A stretch of 64,000 nucleotides of DNA. Source: Anaerolineales bacterium. Its GTDB lineage: Bacteria; Chloroflexota; Anaerolineae; Aggregatilineales; UBA2796. This document shows positions 17,701-26,734 of this stretch, one piece after another. The position numbers and the translations under genes are program-made. Below the pieces are notes generated by a model. That model was not told where the DNA came from and searched no databases. It worked only from the letters and a program-made list of their open reading frames with translations. How positions within the stretch are numbered: position 1 is the stretch's first letter; each line of letters opens with the position of its first letter. The DNA is taken from NCBI GenBank assembly GCA_015075625.1, contig JABTTZ010000001.1:1736001-1800000 (forward strand), read 5' to 3'.

Positions 17701-17836
17701 TCACCTCAGGCAGGTGGGTTTGTTTATCCTGTGTTTTAGGAAAGGGGGAGTTTGAAGGGAACGCCCCTCAAAACTGGATTCCCCCTCTCCCCACGAGGAG
17801 AGAGGGGGCTAGGGGTGAGGGTGACTGCATAAAGCC
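17701..17836. repeat. Family C element copy 4 (ends degraded)
   Basis: The core CCCCTCTCCCcacgagGAGAGAGGGGG with a GGGAGTTTGAAGGGAACGCC arm is clear. The terminal repeats are only partly kept (TGACTGCATAAAGCC at the right). It sits directly upstream of the next gene. Confidence 0.65.
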
Positions 17837-17861
17837 CATTAAACGAAAAGGGAATCCGTTC

Positions 17862-19547
17862 ATGCGTTCATTTACCAACCATCTCATCTCCATGCGGGGT
17901 CTGCTCTTGGGGTGTCTGATCACCGCCCTTTTGTGGGGTGGTTTCGCCCTGCCAACAAAAGCACAAGACACCACGTATACGCTGACGATCATGCACACGA
18001 ACGACACCCGCGCCCGCCACCTGCCCGAAAGCAGCGGTGATGGCGGCGCCGCCCGTGAGGCAACCGTGATCAAGCAGATTCGGGCAAAGGCGAAAAATTC
18101 GATCCTGCTTGATGCGGGCGGGCGCTTCACCGGAACGCTGTTTCATAAAATCTATAAGGGCGCCGATAACGTCCAGATCATGAATCTGCTCGGTTATCAG
18201 GCAATGACGCTCAGCAATACCGAATTTGACGACGGCGACCAAACGCTGCTGCGCTTTATTGAGGGGCTTAATTTCCCCGTCGTGTCCTCAAACATTGACG
18301 CCAGCCGCTCCATTTTGGGCAACAAAATCCTCCCCTCGGTGATCATCGAAGTCAACGGCGAGAAGATCGGTATCCTCGGCTTGACGCCTGCCGACACCCC
18401 TCGGCTATCCTCGCCCGGTCAGGCAATCGCCTTCAACGGCGGCTATGCCAACGCCATTCAACGGCAAGTCATCCTGCTTGGCAACGAGGGCGTCAACAAA
18501 ATCATCCTCCTCTCGCAGATTGGCTATCAGGCAGATCAGGCGTTGGCGGCGGAAATTTCCGGCGTCGATGTGATCATCGGCGGGAACAGTTGGAGCCTTC
18601 TGAGCAACCGCTACCGCGTTGATAACCCCGCCTATGTTTACCCCACCGTCGCCCAGAGCAAAGACGGCGAACCCGTCTTAATCGTCCAAGCGGGCGGCGG
18701 GAATTTGCTCTTTATGGGGCGGCTGGATGTCACTTTCAACGCCGAGGGCGTTGCCGAGACATGGGCGGGCGATACGATCTTCCTCTCCCAATACATCGCC
18801 CCCGATCCGGCGGTGTCAGCCGTCGTCAGCGGTTTTCAGGTGAAGGTGGACGAACTGCTGACGACGCCCATCCGCACGCTCAAAAATGAACCCGCCAACG
18901 CAACGGGCGAGTTTCCCTTTGATCGCCGCAATGCTGCCCTTGATTGTCGCGGCGAAGAATGTGCCCTTGGCAACTTGATTACCGATGCTATGCGCTTTGA
19001 ATCGGGGGCGCAGATCGCCATTATGAACGGCGGCGCCATTCGCGCCGGACTGCCCGCAGGGACGATTACGAACGGTGAAATCCTCGAAATTTTGCCCTTC
19101 GAGAATCTACTCTCTACCTTCAAACTGCGCGGCTCGGATGTCGTTTTGGCGCTAGAAAACAGCGTGTCTCGCGTCGATGCTGACAGCGGCACAGGACGCT
19201 TTTTACAAGTCTCCGGGCTGCGCTACAGCTATCTGCTAAGCGCCCCCGTCGGGGAGCGCATCGTCAGTGTGGAGATCGCCAGCGAGGATGGAAAGTCGTT
19301 CACGCCCATCGTCCCCGATACGATCTACACGGTTGCCACCATCGATTTCCTGCGGCGCGGCGGCGATGGCTATAATGTTCTCGCGGAGAAGGCAATTGAC
19401 TCTTACGATTTTGGGCGGTTCATCTCCGAAGTCGTGATCAATTACATCGAATTCAACAGCCCTGTCACACCGGCAGTTGAGGGGCGCATTCTGATCGTGG
19501 AGAGTGGGGACGCGCCCGCCGCGCCAACGCCCACCACCGCCCCGTAG
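17862..19547 (+). CDS. Exported 5'-nucleotidase-like protein with a degenerate metal site
   Basis: A 561-residue protein with a signal peptide (about residues 10-35, ending near TKAQD) and the two-domain layout of UshA-type 5'-nucleotidases. The C-terminal substrate-binding domain looks normal (GNLITDAMRFESG, NGGAIRAGLPAGTITNGE, GTGRFLQVSGLRYSY). The N-terminal metallophosphatase domain is not. NDHHG is NDTRA, DAGD is DAGG, GNHE is SNTE, SHxG is SQIG and GGHSH is GGNSW. Of the usual metal ligands only one Asp and one Asn remain. Probably a pseudo-enzyme that binds nucleotides or another ligand outside the cell; alternatively it has a changed metal site. Confidence 0.85.
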   Translation: MRSFTNHLISMRGLLLGCLITALLWGGFALPTKAQDTTYTLTIMHTNDTRARHLPESSGDGGAAREATVIKQIRAKAKNSILLDAGGRFTGTLFHKIYKGADNVQIMNLLGYQAMTLSNTEFDDGDQTLLRFIEGLNFPVVSSNIDASRSILGNKILPSVIIEVNGEKIGILGLTPADTPRLSSPGQAIAFNGGYANAIQRQVILLGNEGVNKIILLSQIGYQADQALAAEISGVDVIIGGNSWSLLSNRYRVDNPAYVYPTVAQSKDGEPVLIVQAGGGNLLFMGRLDVTFNAEGVAETWAGDTIFLSQYIAPDPAVSAVVSGFQVKVDELLTTPIRTLKNEPANATGEFPFDRRNAALDCRGEECALGNLITDAMRFESGAQIAIMNGGAIRAGLPAGTITNGEILEILPFENLLSTFKLRGSDVVLALENSVSRVDADSGTGRFLQVSGLRYSYLLSAPVGERIVSVEIASEDGKSFTPIVPDTIYTVATIDFLRRGGDGYNVLAEKAIDSYDFGRFISEVVINYIEFNSPVTPAVEGRILIVESGDAPAAPTPTTAP

Positions 19548-19720
19548 GAAAAAGAACCCAAGCCCCCTATCCCCTCTCCCACGGGGAAAGGGCAAAAGCG
19601 GGCGTGTTACCGCACGCCCCTACAGCGCGTCCCCATAGGGTGGGGTGGAGGTCGGGGCGACCATAGAGCATCGCCCGACGAGTGTAGCAGCCAACGAGGA
19701 AACCGGACAAAAAACAAGCC
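19548..19720. repeat. Short family C fragment
   Basis: Around 19560-19595 there is a CCCCTATCCCCTCTCCCacgGGG core fragment. The rest is GC-rich filler before aroB. Confidence 0.45.
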
Positions 19721-20800
19721 ATGATCCACCCTAGCACTCCCCTCACCCTCTCCGTCAAAACGCCGGAGGGGGCATACCCCATTCACATTGGCGACGGGCT
19801 GCTTGATGCCTTCCCTGCCCTGCTGACGGCGCAAGGCATTGGCGGAGCGCCGATCCTCGTCACGAACACGACCCTTGCCCCGCTCTATGGGGAGGCGCTT
19901 GCCGCCCGTTTGGGCTGCCCGCTGGTCGCCCTCCCCGATGGCGAAGCGTTCAAAACACTGGACACCGTGCGGACGCTCTATGATGCTTTCCTTCAGGCGG
20001 GGGTGGATCGGGGCGGCGTGGTGATCGCTCTCGGCGGCGGTGTGATTGGGGATATGGCGGGCTTTGCGGCGGCAACCTTTCTACGCGGGGTGACCTTTGT
20101 CCAAGCACCCACCAGCCTTTTAGCGATGGTTGATGCCAGCGTCGGCGGCAAGGTGGGCGTCGATCTGCCACAGGGAAAGAATCTTGTGGGGGCGTTCAAA
20201 CAGCCCGCCCTCGTCGTCATTGATCTAGCGACGCTGCGCACGCTCCCGCCGGAAGAATGGCGCTGCGGGGTTGCTGAGACGATCAAGCACGGGTTGATTG
20301 CCGATCCCGATTTGCTGTATCTTGAGCGCTACATGCACAGCGGCGATCCGGCGGCGGCGGCGGCGGGATTTGTGCCGCAGTCCGTCGGAATCAAGATCGC
20401 CGTTGTCGAAGCCGACCCCTACGAACACGGGCAGCGCGCTCACCTGAATCTGGGGCATACCTTTGCCCACGCGGTGGAGCGCGTCAGCGGCTTTGCGTGG
20501 CGGCATGGCGAGGCGGTGGGCATTGGGCTGATCGCCGCCGCGCGGCTTTCGGCGGCGCTGAACCTCTGCGAGCCGGAACTGCCCGCCCACGTGGAATCCC
20601 TCGTGGCGGGGGTGGGCTTGCCCACACACCTTTCGGGGATGTCTGCCGCCGACATTGCCGCCGCGATGGAGACGGACAAAAAACGACAGGGCGCTGATCT
20701 GCGTTTTGTGCTGCTCCATGCGCCGGCATTCCCGCTGGTGCGGGGGGATATCCCTACCGAAACCGTGATCGCCGTACTGCGCACCTTAGGAGCGAACTAA
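19721..20800 (+). CDS. aroB: 3-dehydroquinate synthase
   Basis: Second step of the shikimate pathway, converting DAHP to 3-dehydroquinate with NAD and a divalent metal, in the cytoplasm. The 359-residue protein is full length. It shows the NAD-binding GGGVIGDMAGFAAATFLRG, the block QAPTSLLAMVDASVGGKVG, the Glu metal ligand in GVAETIKHGLI, and the His ligands in LNLGHTFAHAVE and WRHGEAVGIG. No other aro gene is adjacent; the neighbours are unrelated, so it is probably a single-gene unit. Confidence 0.97.
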   Translation: MIHPSTPLTLSVKTPEGAYPIHIGDGLLDAFPALLTAQGIGGAPILVTNTTLAPLYGEALAARLGCPLVALPDGEAFKTLDTVRTLYDAFLQAGVDRGGVVIALGGGVIGDMAGFAAATFLRGVTFVQAPTSLLAMVDASVGGKVGVDLPQGKNLVGAFKQPALVVIDLATLRTLPPEEWRCGVAETIKHGLIADPDLLYLERYMHSGDPAAAAAGFVPQSVGIKIAVVEADPYEHGQRAHLNLGHTFAHAVERVSGFAWRHGEAVGIGLIAAARLSAALNLCEPELPAHVESLVAGVGLPTHLSGMSAADIAAAMETDKKRQGADLRFVLLHAPAFPLVRGDIPTETVIAVLRTLGAN

Positions 20801-20822
20801 AGCCCCCCATCCGCTGCCCCGT

Positions 20823-20830
20823 GCTATAAT
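20823..20830 (+). promoter_or_regulatory. Extended -10 promoter
   Basis: TGCTATAAT is a perfect extended -10 (TGnTATAAT). No -35 is recognisable, which is common for extended -10 promoters. It lies 48 bp before the start at 20879. Confidence 0.55.
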
Positions 20831-20878
20831 GTCCCCATGCGCACACATAGCTAACTTAACGACGCAGGGGGCAACCCA

Positions 20879-21355
20879 ATGAACACTACTCAAACAACCA
20901 TTTTGATCTTTGGGGCGGTGGTGCTGATCGTCATATGGGCGATGGCGCTCATGAATAGCCGCCGCCCGCCGGCTGCCCCCGCGCCGTCCTATTGGCCCCC
21001 CGTTTTTTTTCACCCCGAATGGGAAGTTCCCATTGCCGATGACGATGCCGAACCAACCGGTCAGTTTCGGATTCCCGTTCCTGACGACAAAACAAGTCAG
21101 GTGGCGCGGACGCCCGTCACCCCGTTGGCGACTGTTGCCCCCGTCCCCGATATTCCGCCCCTCCCCACCGCCAAGGAGGACAACATCCACCTTCCCAAAG
21201 GCATGGCACGGGGGATGAAAGTCAGTGACATGACAAACCCCAAACCGTTTGGCGACGATGAGCCGACGAATCCGAGGGTGATGCGTCCTAACCTGCCGAG
21301 CAGCGATCAGGGCAGTCCGGGCGATGAGCCAACCTCACAGATTCCAAAAAAATAA
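20879..21355 (+). CDS. Membrane-anchored protein of unknown function next to the TIR gene
   Basis: A 158-residue protein with one N-terminal membrane helix (ILIFGAVVLIVIWAMALM, about residues 9-26) and a Pro/Asp-rich, low-complexity cytosolic or surface tail. I recognise no domain. A promoter with a perfect extended -10 sits just upstream, and the TIR-domain gene begins 44 bp after its stop on the same strand. Cotranscription with that gene is likely, and a helper role is conceivable but unproven. Confidence 0.6.
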   Translation: MNTTQTTILIFGAVVLIVIWAMALMNSRRPPAAPAPSYWPPVFFHPEWEVPIADDDAEPTGQFRIPVPDDKTSQVARTPVTPLATVAPVPDIPPLPTAKEDNIHLPKGMARGMKVSDMTNPKPFGDDEPTNPRVMRPNLPSSDQGSPGDEPTSQIPKK

Positions 21356-21399
21356 GCTGAGACACACCCACTATACCGAACGAGAGGCATTATCCCTAT

Positions 21400-23076
21400 A
21401 TGTCTGATGTCTATCTTTTCTATGCCCCAGACGATGCCCCCCGCGTAGAGGGCTTGCGCCGTGAGTTAAACGCTGTGGGGCTAAAACCCTTCATGGTCGG
21501 TCACTATGCCCGCTCCCGCGAGACGTGGAGCGATTCGATCCTCTTTAAGATGCAAGAGGCACGCTTTATCATCATCGTGATCACCCGCAACGCCGAAAAA
21601 TTTCAGCCTCTCCGGGCGTGGTGGGATGAAGCCGATAAGCAAAGCCTGCCCATCTTTACCTTATTGTTGGAAGAAGCGCCAAATTTGCGCTCGCGCTATA
21701 TGAAACACGTCATGCTGACGATGACGACGCTCCCCGCCTTTTTGCGGGCGCTGCGCCCCGTCCCGCTGCCTTCTGTGGGGGAGGACACTGAGGACGGTTT
21801 GCTGCTGGACGATGTGTTGGTCGCCAAAGAGTCTGCCGCCCCGCCAACACCCGAACCCGTTAGGGAAAAACTCGGCTCAAAGCCGGCTGGCAAGCCTGTG
21901 ACGAAACCGCTGACCACACCCACCCCGAAAAAAGCGCCGCAAGAGCCGCCCGCCGAGACGCCGCCGCCGCCCCAAGCGCTGCCCGCCGCCAGCAAGGACG
22001 AAGAAGAACAGCGCAAAAGCGACTCGCCGCGCCGCACCTGGAAACCAGACCGCGATAACGAGAAAACGCAGCCGCTGCCTCCGATGCGGGGAATTACCCC
22101 CCCTGAACAGCCCAAGCCCCCCGCGCCGCCTGCCTCTCCCGCCCCGCCCGCCCCTATCGCTGCCGCCCCTGTGGGGGGCGTGTCGGCTGGTGAGGGGGCA
22201 CCGGGCGGCACAGACGATCTGCGCGGCGGGGGGGTCAGCACCGAGGATGTGCGCTTCACGGGGTTTGCCCCCCGTCAGGCGGCGGTGGATGAGTGGTACA
22301 GCCTGCTCGTCTACACCCATATTGACGCCGCCCTTGATAAAGTCCGCCGCGATGCGGATCGTTTCAAGGCGGAGATGGGCGGCAACCCCCGCGAGGCAAA
22401 GGCAAGCCCGCCCGCGAAACTGGCACGCGGCACAGAGATCAGCATCGTTCCCGCTTGCGAAGGGGTGATCTTTAACCCAGAGCGCGTCACCTTTAAATGG
22501 GCAGAGGATATGCACCGCGCTGATTTCCGCTTTCGAGCGCGGACGGATATGGCAGACCTTGCCGGAAACATCATCGTCTCAATCTTTGTAGGGGCGCTCA
22601 TCGTGGGGACGATCAAATTGGGGATTCTGTTCACCGAGGCGGATGCCGCCCCCCCGCCGCAAGAGGTTCAGCCAACGGCAATCAGCGCCTCACTCTACAG
22701 CGCCAGCCAGATTTTCCCCTCCTACAGCCACAAAGATGAAGGGATCGTCCTTGCCTGCCGGAATGCCTACAAAGCGCTTGGTTACGACTTCCTGCGCGAT
22801 AAAGATGCGCTCCGCCCAGGCGAGGATTGGAACGCCAAACTCGTTGAGTTCATCGAGAAAGCCGATATTTTCCAGTTGTTCTGGTCACCGCGTTCGGCAC
22901 AATCGAAATATTGCCAAGAGGAATGGCAGTACGCCCTGAAGTTGATGCAAGCGCGGAAGAAACCCGCCGCCTTTATCCGCCCCGTCTATTGGGAGCGGGA
23001 TACGTTCGTCGCCCCCCCGCCAGAATTGGGCAGCCTCCATTTCGCCTTTGTCGATCTCCCTAAAACGACGCCATAG
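21400..23076 (+). CDS. Membrane protein with two TIR domains
   Basis: A 558-residue protein. Residues 1-125 are a TIR-like fold (DVYLFYAPDDAPRVEGLRRE, RETWSDSILFKMQEARFIII). Residues 150-280 are a Pro/Ala/Lys-rich disordered linker. Residues 285-395 are a conserved-looking region (VRFTGFAPRQAAVDEWYSLL, VYTHIDAALDKVRRDADRF) followed by one membrane helix (IIVSIFVGALIVGTIKLGIL). Residues 435-550 are a second, clearer TIR domain (FPSYSHKDEGIVLACRNAYK, LRPGEDWNAKLVEFIEKADI) with SKYCQEEWQYAL at the place of the NADase Glu. TIR domains in bacteria act in NAD cleavage or nucleotide signalling, often in defence. No sensor or NTPase gene is adjacent, so a specific defence role is not shown. Confidence 0.85.
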   Translation: MSDVYLFYAPDDAPRVEGLRRELNAVGLKPFMVGHYARSRETWSDSILFKMQEARFIIIVITRNAEKFQPLRAWWDEADKQSLPIFTLLLEEAPNLRSRYMKHVMLTMTTLPAFLRALRPVPLPSVGEDTEDGLLLDDVLVAKESAAPPTPEPVREKLGSKPAGKPVTKPLTTPTPKKAPQEPPAETPPPPQALPAASKDEEEQRKSDSPRRTWKPDRDNEKTQPLPPMRGITPPEQPKPPAPPASPAPPAPIAAAPVGGVSAGEGAPGGTDDLRGGGVSTEDVRFTGFAPRQAAVDEWYSLLVYTHIDAALDKVRRDADRFKAEMGGNPREAKASPPAKLARGTEISIVPACEGVIFNPERVTFKWAEDMHRADFRFRARTDMADLAGNIIVSIFVGALIVGTIKLGILFTEADAAPPPQEVQPTAISASLYSASQIFPSYSHKDEGIVLACRNAYKALGYDFLRDKDALRPGEDWNAKLVEFIEKADIFQLFWSPRSAQSKYCQEEWQYALKLMQARKKPAAFIRPVYWERDTFVAPPPELGSLHFAFVDLPKTTP

Positions 23077-23088
23077 GGCTGGCGTCCG

Positions 23089-23325
23089 CCCCGTCGCCCG
23101 CCGCTAAAGCAGCGGGCTAAGAGTAACCACCCCTACGGGGCTTGGAAGGCAAAGGCGGCACGGTGTATTCCGTTTTAAGCCCCAACGGGGTGATTAGTCC
23201 TAGCGCGGGCGTTTTAACCCCGCGCGCCCCTACGGGGCTTGGAAGGCACCCCGTGTTGTATTTAAGCCCCAGCGGGGTGATCATGCCTAGCGCGGGCGTT
23301 TTAACCCCGCGCCCCCCCTACGGCA
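23089..23325. repeat. Two family B units
   Basis: Nearly two complete B units, with repeated GCCCCtacGGGG / CCCCaacGGGG arms and TTAACCCCGCGC outer hairpins, fill the convergent gap between the TIR gene and the thrombospondin-repeat gene. Confidence 0.8.
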
Positions 23326-23332
23326 AGGAAAA

Positions 23333-26300
23333 CTACCTCCCCATCCACTGCAAGCCATAGGCTTTCCCGCGTGAGGCGATGTATTCTTGCACCTTCCCCT
23401 TGCTTTCCCCCTCCACAGAGACAAGGTACGTTTTTGTGCCGTCGTCAAAGGTCACGTAGAGCGTTGTGTACTTCACGCTCTCCAAGCGCGTGATCCGAGG
23501 GAAATTGGGCAAGAGAATCGGCGCAATGTTCCCCAGACCAAAGTAGATCATCGTGCCGCGCTGGTTGGGGACAGTGCAGAGGAACATGATCCCCTTCTCT
23601 CGCCATGTGCTTGGGTAGGTGCAGGATGCGCCCTCTGGCTGATCTTTATAGAGCGTCTCGTTGTTAAGCGCTGTCGCCTTGCGATAGAAGATGAGGCTGC
23701 GTTCCCCTTCTTGGCGTTCATAGTACAGGTTGGCATTGATCACTACCGGGTTCGCCGCGTTCGCCACCACCACACGGATACAGTCCGGGGAGGCATTGTT
23801 TTCTCTGCACAGGTCAACTTTGATGCGTCCGATGTGGCGCCCGCCTGACTCGTCTTGCAGTGTTGCCCACATCTCTTGCCCGCCGTACCATGCCAAGCGC
23901 GATTCAGGGACAAATGCCAAGCCTGTTGGTGCGTCAATCTGCCCGGCAAACTTTTCGTACAGACCATAGTGGATGATCAAGCGACTCACCCCGTCTGCCC
24001 CTGTACGCAGGTAGGCAAAGCGTTTTGAGATTGGTTCATATGCCAGACTCGTCTCGCTCTCACCTGTGTTTGGCGTCAGGGGAACAGCTTCTCCGTGCTT
24101 TAGGTAGTAAATGTCCGTCGATTTTCCATCGGCAGAGATGCCGATGAACAAGCCGACGCCTTCACTCAGATCGTCGCGGACAATGCGCGGGGTAAGGATG
24201 ACCGCCGCCTCGACCCGCGTCTTGGTTGTTTCGCCGCCGCCGCCACCGCCGCCGATAACTTCCTCCACAACGGTGAGCGGCGTCTCCAAGATGGGCGTCA
24301 CTTCAACGGTTGTGAATCCGGCGGGGGTGTCGGGGGAGCTTCCCAACGCCACCTCTACAGGCAGTTCGGGCGCTTCGGGCGAGCCAAGCACGGGCAAGAA
24401 CGACGCATTCGCCGGCAGTTCGGGCGTTTTGCGATAGTTCAGAAAGTCCGACGCGGCGCTGCATGAGTCAAGGGCGTTCGTGATTCGTTCGCGCACTTCG
24501 GCGGCGGGGTTCAAGCGGAGAAACTGTGCTTCCCAGTCTGGACAAGCGGCAAAGCGGTTGTTTGCCGCCGGCGGGCGCCCGCGCCGCTTGGTGATGTTTT
24601 CAAGGATGCCGCTCACGTCACAGTCGTCCGATCCCTCTGCCGCTTTGCCCACTGTTGTGACAACATCGCGCACATCGACGCCCAATTGAAGGGCATAGTG
24701 GGTGATTTTAAAGGCGGCGTTGGGCTTCAGCTTACAGGAATCTTGTAAGCCCTTGTAAAAGGCATCTTCCGTCGGGGTGAAGTCCTCTAGGGCAATGACA
24801 CCCTTCACCAGCGCACAGGCATCCGCGTCGGTTTCGTTCAGGTTTAGGGCGAAATCCTTCACATAGACGCCGATCCGTTCGCGGTGGCTGACCGTGCTGT
24901 TTGGCAAGCAGCGGGCAATCGTGGCATCGACAACCGCTTCGGGGGGCAGGTTCGTTAGGGGCATTGTCCCGCGCAGCACGGCAAGTGTGTTGTCGCAGGC
25001 GCTTCCCGCCGCCCCAATCTGGTCGATCAGGGCATTGAGGAGGGTGACCCCATCATTCCCTTTGGCAAGCGTCAGCGCATATTGGACGAATTCGGGGGCA
25101 AGCTGTGGGCAGCCACCCAAAAGAACATCAACGCTTTTGTAGGTAATCGCCTCAATATCGGGGGGGAGGACATCCAAAACGGGGTTGATGATCGAGTCGT
25201 AGCCTTTGGGCGCCAGGCTGTCCACCGTCGGGCGTCCATTCAGGGTGTTGCAGTTTAGCCCGCCAATGCGCGAGACGCTCATGCTGACCCACCCTTCAAC
25301 CCCGTTGAACATGATCCCGTAAAAGTTGTTTTCCTCATCGATCCGCGTGACGCCGAAACGCCCTTCGCTGCGCAAAAACTGACCGAGGGCAACGGAATTC
25401 GTCGTCGGCTGGCTGCGAACGTTCACCTCCAGCGTGTTCCCCGGCTGCGCCGTAAGGTTGCAGGGGGCGAAGGGATCGGGCGAGAGCGCCGTCACGATTT
25501 TCACGGGGGGGAGGGCGGTGGGGGTGGGTTCAGGCGCTGGCATTTCATGCGGGCAGCCGGGTCCAAGCAGGCTGTCCAAATAGCCAAAGACGGTTGGGCA
25601 GCGGTCGTCCACATCAAGGACGCCATCATCATCGAAATCATAATCAATCGGACAGCCCTGATTAGAAGGGGGTCCTAGTTCGCCCACACATTGATCAATC
25701 GGGTAGCCCGAATAACCGGGGAAGGGGGGTTCAAACACCCCGTCCCCGTCTGTGTCCGGGCAGCCGAAGGGAGTAAGCCCGGCGGTGGTCGGACACAAAT
25801 CCGTTTGCCCCGGATAGGGCGGGTCGTATATCCCATCCCCATCGGCATCAGGACAGCCCACCGGCGCTACGCCAACGGTAGTCGGACATTGGTCGGTAGG
25901 ACCGGGGAAGGGGGGATCGTACACGCCGTCCCCATCCGCATCCGGGCAGCCAACGGGCGCTACGCCGGGGGTTGTCGGGCATTGGTCAACATCATCGGTT
26001 ACCCCATCTCCATCTGTATCGGGTGGGGGGCAGCCATTGTAGGTGGGCAGACCGGGCGTATCGACGCAGGCATCAAGGTAGTTGGGAACGCCATCATTGT
26101 CATTATCTGGGGAAATATTGCAATATCGATAGGGACCAACGATTGTCATTGTACATGACGGGGATCCCAACATTCCGCCGGCGGTGATAGTGAAAACTGT
26201 TCCATCCCCTGCGCCAGTAAAGCAAGAAACGAACCCTCCTATCTGAAGCCATAGATAACCACTAGGAATGTTAAACCCACTTGTAAATCCACCACATGGT

Positions 26301-26497
26301 GGAAGTGTAAAATTGTAGATTGTAGGTCCAGCGTTATCGGCATAGACAACGGGATTAACACCAAATATTCCAACATGAGGAGTGCTTGGATCATCACTGA
26401 AAGTCAATGTGGTTAGCGTTGGTGCCTGTGCATGAACCGTAGTCACAATGCCGATCGTGACAATAAGTACAAACAAGATGGCGAGGCGTTTCTTCAT
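23333..26497 (-). CDS. Large secreted protein with thrombospondin type 3 repeats and an SH3-like domain
   Basis: A 1054-residue protein. The start at 26497 is chosen because MKKRLAILFVLIVTIGIVTT opens a signal peptide (cleavage near VHAQA) and AAAGGATG precedes the ATG. Residues about 130-300 hold calcium-binding thrombospondin type 3 repeats (DTDGDGVTDDVDQCP, DADGDGVYDPPFPG, DADGDGIYDPPYPG). A bacterial SH3-like segment follows (LEVNVRSQPTTNSVALGQFL, GVEGWVSMSVSRIGG). The middle 350 residues are Cys-containing helical sequence without known motifs. The last 230 residues look like beta-propeller blades (VGLFIGISADGKSTDIYYLK). An extracellular role in adhesion or matrix is inferred; no anchor is seen. 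Confidence 0.85.
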   Translation of the reverse strand: MKKRLAILFVLIVTIGIVTTVHAQAPTLTTLTFSDDPSTPHVGIFGVNPVVYADNAGPTIYNFTLPPCGGFTSGFNIPSGYLWLQIGGFVSCFTGAGDGTVFTITAGGMLGSPSCTMTIVGPYRYCNISPDNDNDGVPNYLDACVDTPGLPTYNGCPPPDTDGDGVTDDVDQCPTTPGVAPVGCPDADGDGVYDPPFPGPTDQCPTTVGVAPVGCPDADGDGIYDPPYPGQTDLCPTTAGLTPFGCPDTDGDGVFEPPFPGYSGYPIDQCVGELGPPSNQGCPIDYDFDDDGVLDVDDRCPTVFGYLDSLLGPGCPHEMPAPEPTPTALPPVKIVTALSPDPFAPCNLTAQPGNTLEVNVRSQPTTNSVALGQFLRSEGRFGVTRIDEENNFYGIMFNGVEGWVSMSVSRIGGLNCNTLNGRPTVDSLAPKGYDSIINPVLDVLPPDIEAITYKSVDVLLGGCPQLAPEFVQYALTLAKGNDGVTLLNALIDQIGAAGSACDNTLAVLRGTMPLTNLPPEAVVDATIARCLPNSTVSHRERIGVYVKDFALNLNETDADACALVKGVIALEDFTPTEDAFYKGLQDSCKLKPNAAFKITHYALQLGVDVRDVVTTVGKAAEGSDDCDVSGILENITKRRGRPPAANNRFAACPDWEAQFLRLNPAAEVRERITNALDSCSAASDFLNYRKTPELPANASFLPVLGSPEAPELPVEVALGSSPDTPAGFTTVEVTPILETPLTVVEEVIGGGGGGGETTKTRVEAAVILTPRIVRDDLSEGVGLFIGISADGKSTDIYYLKHGEAVPLTPNTGESETSLAYEPISKRFAYLRTGADGVSRLIIHYGLYEKFAGQIDAPTGLAFVPESRLAWYGGQEMWATLQDESGGRHIGRIKVDLCRENNASPDCIRVVVANAANPVVINANLYYERQEGERSLIFYRKATALNNETLYKDQPEGASCTYPSTWREKGIMFLCTVPNQRGTMIYFGLGNIAPILLPNFPRITRLESVKYTTLYVTFDDGTKTYLVSVEGESKGKVQEYIASRGKAYGLQWMGR

Positions 26498-26734
26498 GAT
26501 GCATCCTTTCGCATGACGTAAGCGGCGATATGACGGTGTGGAACGGCTTTTCCTTTGTCCGAAAAAATCATCCCTACAGACTCGAACGAAAGTGTTCACT
26601 TACCTTGTGTCTAAGACGGGTTATTAAAACAAACCTTATTATAACGAAAAACGAATCCTGATAAACTATTTTTCACACAAAATTCGTTTTGAATTCACAT
26701 AGGAGACTTTGGTGCTGGTGACGCCGCACGGGAT

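Noticed and set aside
20879-23076. Complete anti-phage defence operon
   Set aside because: TIR domains are suggestive, but no sensor, STAND NTPase, cyclase or SIR2/argonaute partner is adjacent, so I do not call a defence system.
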